Assembly: GCA_019314155.1 (NCBI GenBank)
Contig: JAFCZV010000037.1
Coordinates: forward strand, 1-17,280
From: Deltaproteobacteria bacterium
GTDB taxonomy: Bacteria > Desulfobacterota > Desulfobacteria > Desulfobacterales > UBA11574
Reading direction: 5' to 3'
DNA length: 17,280 nucleotides
This document shows positions 12,287-17,280 of the stretch, one piece after another (within the stretch, counting starts at the first letter, position 1; every line of letters starts with the position of its first letter). The notes beneath the pieces were generated by a model, which was given only the letters and a program-made list of their open reading frames with translations, was not told where the DNA came from and searched no databases. A program made the position numbers and the translations under genes.

Positions 12287-13546
12287 ATGTCCAATAAAGG
12301 GGATACAAACGATAACCTTTTCTGTTCATTCTGCGGAAAGAATCAGAAAGAGGTTCAAAAATTGATTGCCGGCCCCGCAGTCTATATCTATATTTGCGAT
12401 GAATGCATACAGCTATGCAGCGAGATTATAGAAGAGGAACAAGAAAAAGACACCGAAGATATGGAGCAGCCCCTCATTCCGAAAGAGATCAAAGCCATGC
12501 TGGACGATTATGTCATCGAACAGGACCCGGCAAAAAAAATCCTCGCTGTTGCAGTTTACAATCACTATAAACGGCTTAATTCTTCGTTAAAAACCGGCGA
12601 TGTGGAGATCCAGAAAAGCAATATTCTTCTCATTGGGCCGACCGGCTGCGGGAAAACGTTGCTGGCACAAACCCTTGCCAGATTTCTAAATGTGCCCTTT
12701 ACCATCGCTGACGCAACGAGCCTTACAGAAGCCGGCTATGTGGGCGAGGATGTGGAGAACATCATCCTTTCCTTGCTTCAGAATGCAGATTACGATGTCG
12801 AAAAGACCAGCCAAGGTATCGTTTACATTGACGAAATTGATAAAATTGCCCGGAAGTCCGACAACCCATCCATCACTCGGGATGTTTCGGGAGAAGGGGT
12901 CCAGCAGGCATTATTGAAAATCATCGAAGGGACCACCGCCAGTGTGCCGCCAAAAGGGGGCCGAAAGCATCCCCAACAGGATTTTGTCAAAGTGGACACT
13001 TCCAATATACTCTTTATTTGTGGCGGAACCTTTACCGGACTCGATCAGATCATCCAGAGACGTCTCGGCTCTAAAGTGATGGGATTTGGCGCCAAAATTA
13101 TAAAACAGAAAGAAAAAAATATCGGTGAAACCCTTATGATGCTTCAACCCGAAGACCTGATCAAGTATGGTTTGATTCCAGAATTTCTGGGTCGTCTTCC
13201 GGTTATTGCAACCCTGGGTGAACTGAACGAGTCTGCTTTGATCAGAATTCTGAAAGAGCCGAAAAATGCCCTGATCAAACAGTTTAAGAAACTTATGGAG
13301 ATGGAAGGGGTGAATCTGAGGTTAACCGATAGCGCCTTTATAGCTATTGCCAAAGAAGCCATGAAACGAAAATCCGGTGCCAGGGGGCTTCGGGCCATCA
13401 TGGAAAAATGCATGATCGATATTATGTATGAGATCCCTTCCATGGAAAATGTCAAGGAGTGTGTCATAGGAGAGGATACGGTGCTCAATCAGGAAGATCC
13501 GATTCTCTTGCTTGAACAACCCAAAAAACAAGCGCAAGACGGGTAA
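12287..13546 (+). CDS. clpX: ATP-dependent Clp protease ATP-binding subunit ClpX
   Basis: The 419-residue product has the N-terminal zinc-binding domain with C13, C16, C37 and C40, Walker A GPTGCGKT (117-124), the pore loop GYVGED (150-155), Walker B IVYIDEID (178-185), the RKH loop (GGRKHPQQDF) and a sensor-2 GARGLRAI near the C-terminus. The ClpP-docking tripeptide, IGF in E. coli, is MGF here (KVMGFGAKI), within the family consensus. The hexamer unfolds tagged substrates and threads them into ClpP. It starts one base after the clpP stop with GGAG in the clpP tail, so the two are co-translated. A short acidic linker (EEEQEKDTEDMEQ) joins the two domains. Confidence 0.97.
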   Translation: MSNKGDTNDNLFCSFCGKNQKEVQKLIAGPAVYIYICDECIQLCSEIIEEEQEKDTEDMEQPLIPKEIKAMLDDYVIEQDPAKKILAVAVYNHYKRLNSSLKTGDVEIQKSNILLIGPTGCGKTLLAQTLARFLNVPFTIADATSLTEAGYVGEDVENIILSLLQNADYDVEKTSQGIVYIDEIDKIARKSDNPSITRDVSGEGVQQALLKIIEGTTASVPPKGGRKHPQQDFVKVDTSNILFICGGTFTGLDQIIQRRLGSKVMGFGAKIIKQKEKNIGETLMMLQPEDLIKYGLIPEFLGRLPVIATLGELNESALIRILKEPKNALIKQFKKLMEMEGVNLRLTDSAFIAIAKEAMKRKSGARGLRAIMEKCMIDIMYEIPSMENVKECVIGEDTVLNQEDPILLLEQPKKQAQDG

Positions 13547-13564
13547 TTAGGAGTATAATAGATC

Positions 13565-16006
13565 ATGATTAACTTGCCGAAACTCTTCAAGGATGGTGAT
13601 CCTGACGCACCGAAGCTGGTACTTCCGCTTCTCGCGCTGAGGGATATCGTTGTTTTTCCCCATATGGTGGCACCGCTTTTTGTAGGACGTTCAAAATCCG
13701 TGAATGCCCTTTCAGAAGCAATGAACAACGACAAGAGGATTTTTCTTGCCACTCAAAGAAGCGCAGCAATCGATAATCCCAATGAAAAAGACATCAATCG
13801 TGTGGGAACCATTGCAAACGTGCTTCAGCTTCTGAGGCTTCCGGATGGCACGGTAAAGGCTCTGATCGAGGGTAAAGCCCGAGCTTCCATCGCTCGATTC
13901 GTGAAACACAAAGACTATTTCCAGGTAGAGCTGGAGCCAGTTGCCGAAACTGAAGTATCCCCTGCCGAGAGTGAAGCCCTGGTCAGGTCCATTAATAAAA
14001 ATTTCGATGAGTATGCCAAAATAAACAAGAACATTTCCAAAGATCTTGTAAAAAGTGTCGGCAGCATCTCAGATCCTTCAAAGCTGGTTGACACAATGAC
14101 AGCACATTTCCCGTTTAAAATCCAAGATAAACAGGAATTGCTGGAAACAATCTCCTTGGAAAAACGGCTCTCTCTCCTTCTGAGCTTGATAAAGATAGAG
14201 ATCGACATCTTCAAAATGGATGAACGGATAAAAAGCCGCGTCAAGGAACAGATGGAAAAGACGCAAAAAAATTATTATCTAAACGAACAAATGCGGGCCA
14301 TCAAGAAGGAGATCGGTTCAGAGGACGATCAAACCGACGAGCTTATGGAGCTTCAAAAGCGAATAAAGCGAAAAAGGATGCCCAAGGAAGCCGCTGGAAA
14401 GGTTCGGCAGGAGTTTAAAAAACTGAAGATGATGACGCCCATGTCGGCCGAAGCCACGGTGGTCCGGGGCTATATCGACTGGTTGATCAGTCTTCCATGG
14501 TTCGACAGGAAGAAAGTTCGCCAGGACCTTGAAGAAGCCGATAAAATTCTCGAAGAAGATCATTATGGGTTGAAAAAACCAAAGGAGCGCATACTGGAAT
14601 ATCTGGCCGTTCAATGCCTGGTCAAAAAGATCCGGGGTCCAATACTCTGCTTCGTCGGTCCGCCTGGTGTGGGAAAGACGTCTTTGGCCAAATCGGTTGC
14701 CAGAGCCACAGGAAGAAAATTTGTCCGTCTTTCATTGGGTGGCGTCAGGGACGAAGCAGAAATTCGTGGGCACCGTCGCACCTACATCGGTGCAATGCCG
14801 GGTAAAATTATCCAATCCCTGAAAAAAGTCGGCGTCAACAATCCGGTATTTTGTCTGGATGAAGTCGATAAAATGAGCATGGATTTCCGGGGAGATCCTT
14901 CAGCCGCCCTTTTAGAAGTTCTCGATCCCGAACAAAATTACAGCTTCAACGATCATTATCTGGATGTGGATTACGATCTTTCAGACATCCTCTTTATTAC
15001 CACCGCCAACACATTGCCGGAGATTCCGCTTCCATTACAGGACCGGATGGAGATTATACGGCTTCCCGGCTATGCGGAATATGAAAAATATCATATTGCC
15101 AAAGGCTTTCTCATATCCAAGCAGATTAAAATGAACGGGCTGGAAGGGAAAAATGTTCAATTTTCAAAAAATGCGGTCCTCACGATCGTTCGCCGGTATA
15201 CCCGGGAATCAGGGGTGAGGAATCTCGAACGGGAGATCTCTTCGATTTGTCGTAAAATCGCGCGTAAAGTTCTAAAAAATAAAGAGATGAACGCCTTCAA
15301 GGTAACAGCCAAATCGATTCAGAAATATCTGGGTCCGCCTCGATTCAAAGAGCTTCAGATAGAGCAGGAGGACCAAGTTGGCACGGTCACCGGACTTGCC
15401 TGGACTCAGGTGGGCGGCGAATTGCTTTGCATCGAAACGCTGATTATGCCCGGCAAGGGGAATCTGACCATGACCGGCAAACTTGGAGATGTAATGAAAG
15501 AGTCTGCCCAGGCAGCTGTTAGCTATGTTCGTTCACGAGCCGAGATCCTTGCCATCGACTTGAAGTTTTACAGACGGAACGATATTCACATCCATATACC
15601 CGAAGGCGCTATTCCAAAGGACGGTCCTTCTGCAGGGATTTCAATGTGCACGTCTCTCGTATCGGCTTTAACCAAACGGCCTGTTCGCCATGATGTTGCA
15701 ATGACCGGTGAAATTACACTCCGGGGTCGTGTTCTGACCATCGGGGGGTTAAAAGATAAAATTCTGGCAGCCCACAGGGGCGGCGTAAAAAAGATCATCG
15801 TTCCCAAAGAAAATGAAAAGGATTTAAAGGATATCCCCGCTACAGTTTTAAAAGCGATTGAAATCGTTCTGGTGGAGCATATGGATGAAGTTCTGCCTCA
15901 TTCTTTGATTTTGGAAGAGGGGGATACGCTTTTTAAGGAACATGATATGCCATTTGATATGATGGCCAAAGACATCGATCAGGATCAGCGGTCCGCCTTG
16001 ATTTAA
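13565..16006 (+). CDS. lon: ATP-dependent protease Lon (LonA type)
   Basis: The 813-residue product has the LonA layout: N-terminal substrate domain (LVLPLLALRDIVVFPHMVAP at 18-37), a long helical region (about 200-310), the AAA+ domain with Walker A GPPGVGKT (365-372) and Walker B VFCLDEVDK, and the protease domain with the Ser-Lys dyad S689 (PKDGPSAGIS) and K732 (GGLKDKI), 43 residues apart as in E. coli Lon. It degrades misfolded and regulatory proteins in the cytoplasm as a hexamer. TTAGGAG precedes the ATG, 18 bases after clpX, so it belongs to the same operon. The C-terminal extension after the protease domain (residues about 780-813) is ordinary for this group. No clear terminator follows before the tRNA genes. 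Confidence 0.97.
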   Translation: MINLPKLFKDGDPDAPKLVLPLLALRDIVVFPHMVAPLFVGRSKSVNALSEAMNNDKRIFLATQRSAAIDNPNEKDINRVGTIANVLQLLRLPDGTVKALIEGKARASIARFVKHKDYFQVELEPVAETEVSPAESEALVRSINKNFDEYAKINKNISKDLVKSVGSISDPSKLVDTMTAHFPFKIQDKQELLETISLEKRLSLLLSLIKIEIDIFKMDERIKSRVKEQMEKTQKNYYLNEQMRAIKKEIGSEDDQTDELMELQKRIKRKRMPKEAAGKVRQEFKKLKMMTPMSAEATVVRGYIDWLISLPWFDRKKVRQDLEEADKILEEDHYGLKKPKERILEYLAVQCLVKKIRGPILCFVGPPGVGKTSLAKSVARATGRKFVRLSLGGVRDEAEIRGHRRTYIGAMPGKIIQSLKKVGVNNPVFCLDEVDKMSMDFRGDPSAALLEVLDPEQNYSFNDHYLDVDYDLSDILFITTANTLPEIPLPLQDRMEIIRLPGYAEYEKYHIAKGFLISKQIKMNGLEGKNVQFSKNAVLTIVRRYTRESGVRNLEREISSICRKIARKVLKNKEMNAFKVTAKSIQKYLGPPRFKELQIEQEDQVGTVTGLAWTQVGGELLCIETLIMPGKGNLTMTGKLGDVMKESAQAAVSYVRSRAEILAIDLKFYRRNDIHIHIPEGAIPKDGPSAGISMCTSLVSALTKRPVRHDVAMTGEITLRGRVLTIGGLKDKILAAHRGGVKKIIVPKENEKDLKDIPATVLKAIEIVLVEHMDEVLPHSLILEEGDTLFKEHDMPFDMMAKDIDQDQRSALI

Positions 16007-16165
16007 AAGATATTATATTTATAGCACACTACGCAATTCGAAACGCTCAATTTAGGAAAAGGCTTTTGATGGGGTTGTCAATTTAGCCTTGACTTAATGT
16101 TGTTTAATTGTTAGCAGTATCTTTTTTCAAGCACAAGTAAACTCCATAAGCGGTGTAAGAATTAC

Positions 16166-16241
16166 GGGCGGGTAGCTCAGTTGGGAGAGCATCGGCCTTA
16201 CAAGCCGAGGGTCACAGGTTCAAGCCCTGTTCCGCCTACCA
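16166..16241 (+). tRNA. tRNA-Val (anticodon UAC)
   Basis: GGGCGGG pairs with the TCCGCCT side with terminal wobble pairs. The anticodon stem TCGGC/GCCGA encloses CTTACAA (anticodon TAC), and ACAGG-TTCAAGC-CCTGT forms the T-arm; CCA is encoded. Length 76 nt. A TTGACT at 16089 with a poor -10 may be its promoter. Confidence 0.95.
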
Positions 16242-16247
16242 TTTTGC

Positions 16248-16294
16248 TTGACTATTGGAAATTCAGCAAACACGAATCAATTTTCAATAGTCAA
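16248..16294. repeat. Long hairpin between tRNA-Val and the degenerate tRNA
   Basis: Arms 16248-16263 and 16279-16294 (TTGACTATTGGAAATT against AATTTTCAATAGTCAA) pair over 16 positions with one G-T wobble and a 15-base loop. No T-run follows, so it may be an RNA-processing hairpin in the polycistronic tRNA transcript. The degenerate tRNA is followed by a decayed version, GCTTGACTATTTAGAAT. Confidence 0.6.
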
Positions 16295-16315
16295 TCTTAA
16301 ATCATCAATGCCATT

Positions 16316-16397
16316 GGGGGTGTAGCTCAGCTTTGGTTAGAGCGTCCCGTCAGACACGACGGGAAGACCGCAAGTTCAAGTCGTTTTCCGCCTAACC
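16316..16397 (+). pseudogene. Degenerate tRNA-Asp/tRNA-Val chimera
   Basis: The 5' half (GGGGGTGTAGCTCAGC, then TTTGGTTAGAGCG) is identical to the intact tRNA-Asp at 16451. The anticodon arm is altered: TCCCG/CGGGA encloses ten bases instead of seven, or a 7-bp stem encloses six. The T-stem GCAAG against CGTTT has two mismatches. The 3' part TTCCGCCTAACC and the following GCTTGACTATT match the end and downstream flank of tRNA-Val, so the acceptor ends come from different tRNAs and mispair. It is unlikely to be charged. Confidence 0.7.
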
Positions 16398-16450
16398 TTT
16401 CGCTTGACTATTTAGAATCGGATCAATAAAATTAGTTCGTAAATTCATTC

Positions 16451-16529
16451 GGGGGTGTAGCTCAGCTTTGGTTAGAGCGCCGGCCTGTCAAGCCGGAGGC
16501 CGCGAGTTCAAGTCTCGTCACTCCCGCCA
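16451..16529 (+). tRNA. tRNA-Asp (anticodon GUC)
   Basis: GGGGGTG pairs with CACTCCC. The anticodon stem CCGGC/GCCGG encloses CTGTCAA (anticodon GTC), the T-arm is GCGAG-TTCAAGT-CTCGT, and GCCA ends the gene. Length 79 nt with a slightly large D-loop (AGCTTTGGTTA). Confidence 0.94.
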
Positions 16530-16537
16530 GTAATAAC

Positions 16538-16574
16538 AAGGGTTTAGCTATAAAAGCTAAGCCCTTTTCTTTTT
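16538..16574 (+). terminator. Rho-independent terminator of the tRNA cluster
   Basis: AAGGGTTTAGCT and AGCTAAGCCCTT form a stem of about 12 bp with one G-T pair around a short ATAAA-type loop, followed by TTCTTTTT. It starts 9 bases after tRNA-Asp. Confidence 0.9.
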
Positions 16575-16678
16575 GAAAAGTTTATTCCCCCACACCATCC
16601 CCCACAAGCCCGATGAAAATCAGGGTAAAAGGAAAAACCTTAGGAAGCAGATGAATCCTGAAATATCAAACCCGTTTT

Positions 16679-16741
16679 GCCTTCAGTTCGAAAAATGTAT
16701 TATGAGAACGATTCCTCAGAATTTATGAGGAGACTGAAGGC
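16679..16741. ncRNA. Candidate structured RNA (three-way junction)
   Basis: GCCTTCA (16679-16685) pairs with TGAAGGC (16735-16741) to close the element. Inside it GTTC (16686-16689) can pair with GAAC (about 16706-16709), and CCTCA with TGAGG (about 16714-16730). An outer 9-bp version (GCCTTCAGT/ACTGAAGGC) is the alternative to the GTTC arm. A terminator on the plus strand follows 60 bases later. No family was recognised, and chance inverted repeats remain possible. Confidence 0.3.
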
Positions 16742-16800
16742 TCATATATAACATGCCCACATAAATTTCATTAAATTCGTTTGATATCATTTTTTAATAA

Positions 16801-16840
16801 GGGCAAATCCATTTTACATGTTTTGCCCCTTTCATTTTTA
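16801..16840 (+). terminator. Rho-independent terminator-like hairpin
   Basis: GGGCAAA (16801-16807) pairs with TTTGCCC (16822-16828) and is followed by CTTTCATTTTTA. No gene ends just upstream on the plus strand, so it would serve an RNA transcribed from the 16575-16800 interval. Confidence 0.5.
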
Positions 16841-16892
16841 TGATATCTGTAATCAGTAAGTGTAGGCTTCGGGTTGTGTTAATGGCAAGATA

Positions 16893-17015
16893 TCACAGGT
16901 TTTGACACGTCCGAAATTCATGAGGTAATCTCAATCTATCACCATGTCCGTTAAACCATCCCGCAACAAGCAACGCAGCTATTACAGCCACCCGTTCATA
17001 TTTGATCTTAATCAT
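16893..17015 (-). CDS. Short ORF with an N-terminal membrane segment, probably truncated
   Basis: The ATG at 17015 overlaps the stop of the preceding minus-strand gene by 8 bases, as in a coupled operon. The 40 codons begin MIKIKYERVAVIAALLVAGW, a short basic stretch and a hydrophobic helix like a signal anchor, followed by NGHGDRLRLPHEFRTCQNL and TGA. No ORF continues it in the other frames for long, although one runs on for some twenty codons before a stop. It could be a genuine small membrane protein or the start of a larger gene cut by a frameshift. It is not recognised. Confidence 0.35.
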   Translation of the reverse strand: MIKIKYERVAVIAALLVAGWFNGHGDRLRLPHEFRTCQNL

Positions 17016-17280
17016 TTTTAGTCAAAGCATATTTTGCAATGTAATTATCGTAAGAATTTATTTTCTCAAGAAACAGTGTAATTCCCTGTATATACTTAAA
17101 AAGGTGTATCCCTATTATGTGAGGGTTATCTTTTCTATAGAAAAATCGATGCTTTATTTTTAATATTTCCTTTAATTTCACATAAAAAAAGCTTCCAGTG
17201 AAGTTAAACCCTGTTCTGAATCCATTCTTATTCCCGACACGAATTAAATCGCCAACCGATACATAATTGCAGTAATAAAT
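17008..17280 (-). CDS. C-terminal end of an unrecognised protein (runs off the right edge)
   Basis: Ninety codons stay open from the window edge to TAA at 17008-17010. This would be unusual by chance in such AT-rich sequence. The visible product contains YVSVGDLIRVGNKNGFRTGF and then KHRFFYRKDNPHIIGIHLF and KYIQGITLFLEKINSYDNYI. The KxRxFYRKxNPHxIxxxLFKY stretch is reminiscent of the C-terminal helices after the catalytic domain in some bacterial family 2 glycosyltransferases, but that is a weak impression and no catalytic motif is in the window. Codon use is more AT-rich than the lon operon. The start lies outside. Confidence 0.55.
   Translation of the reverse strand: MYYCNYVSVGDLIRVGNKNGFRTGFNFTGSFFYVKLKEILKIKHRFFYRKDNPHIIGIHLFKYIQGITLFLEKINSYDNYIAKYALTKND

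Larger units (their letters stand above)
16575..16892. other. Non-coding stretch downstream of the tRNA cluster
   Basis: No gene of useful length is seen on either strand. A 25-codon frame beginning at about 16651 with AGGAAG in front of it has no recognisable product. The stretch does contain an inverted-repeat structure at 16679-16741 and a terminator at 16801-16840. CCCCCACACC at about 16587 and CCCCCACAAG at about 16602 are C-rich direct repeats. Confidence 0.5.

Noticed and set aside
11943..15807. Many frames of 60-114 codons on both strands inside clpP, clpX and lon
   Set aside because: They are shadows of strongly conserved genes and have no independent start signals.
16651..16728. 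A 25-codon frame with AGGAAG in front
   Set aside because: It is too short to support, has no recognisable product, and lies over the inverted-repeat element.

Overview
The window looks like a piece of a Desulfobacterota (deltaproteobacterial, probably Desulfobacterales-like) chromosome. This is inferred from the style of the core proteins, the order tig-clpP-clpX-lon, the moderate G+C, and the mix of housekeeping genes with toxin-antitoxin, GIY-YIG and IS debris. No 16S or phylogenetic marker is present, so the taxonomic call is soft.

The left half (1-9121) is an accessory region. It opens with the 5' end of an IS3-family element (1-195) inserted into a broken GIY-YIG cassette. Then come an AAA_14/DUF4143 ATPase (525-1694, minus), a second broken GIY-YIG cassette (about 1801-1962), a stretch with no recognisable gene, and an intact small GIY-YIG gene (2683-2964, minus). 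Next are a type IV AbiE-like pair (3028-4930, minus) with a palindrome-rich leaderless promoter, a truncated HTH gene (5120-5530), and an XRE-ImmA regulator whose PIN-domain partner is cut to 40 codons (5656-6827). The region ends with a TcmP plus three-Cys-motif DUF5131 pair (6881-8475), a bidirectional terminator and a second intact GIY-YIG gene (8598-8843, minus). That gene lies directly downstream of an intact tRNA-Pro(UGG) (9045-9121, minus).

The most unusual signal is a dispersed cassette. It consists of the 3' end of tRNA-Pro, a conserved roughly 130-nt non-coding segment with a stem-loop against the tRNA CCA end, and a small GIY-YIG nuclease gene. One copy is intact (8598-9121) and two are decayed (196-435 and 1801-1962). 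A tRNA-3'-end tag with a GC hairpin also recurs beside a different GIY-YIG gene (2591-2677 and 422-506). No integrase or transposase belongs to these cassettes in the window.

The right half (9172-16574) is housekeeping. It holds a periplasmic N-acetylmuramoyl-L-alanine amidase (minus), tRNA-Leu(UAG), the protein quality-control operon tig-clpP-clpX-lon, and a tRNA cluster: Val(UAC), a degenerate Asp/Val chimera, Asp(GUC), then a terminator. The trigger factor appears to have lost about 22-25 residues from its PPIase domain, apparently between two FNKKL-coding repeats. Trigger factor folds nascent chains, ClpXP and Lon degrade failures, and all four genes are packed closely enough for co-transcription.

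The last 700 bases are mostly non-coding. They contain a possible structured RNA with a terminator, and on the minus strand the 3' end of an AT-rich gene running off the window (17008-17280) overlapped by a short membrane-segment ORF (16893-17015).
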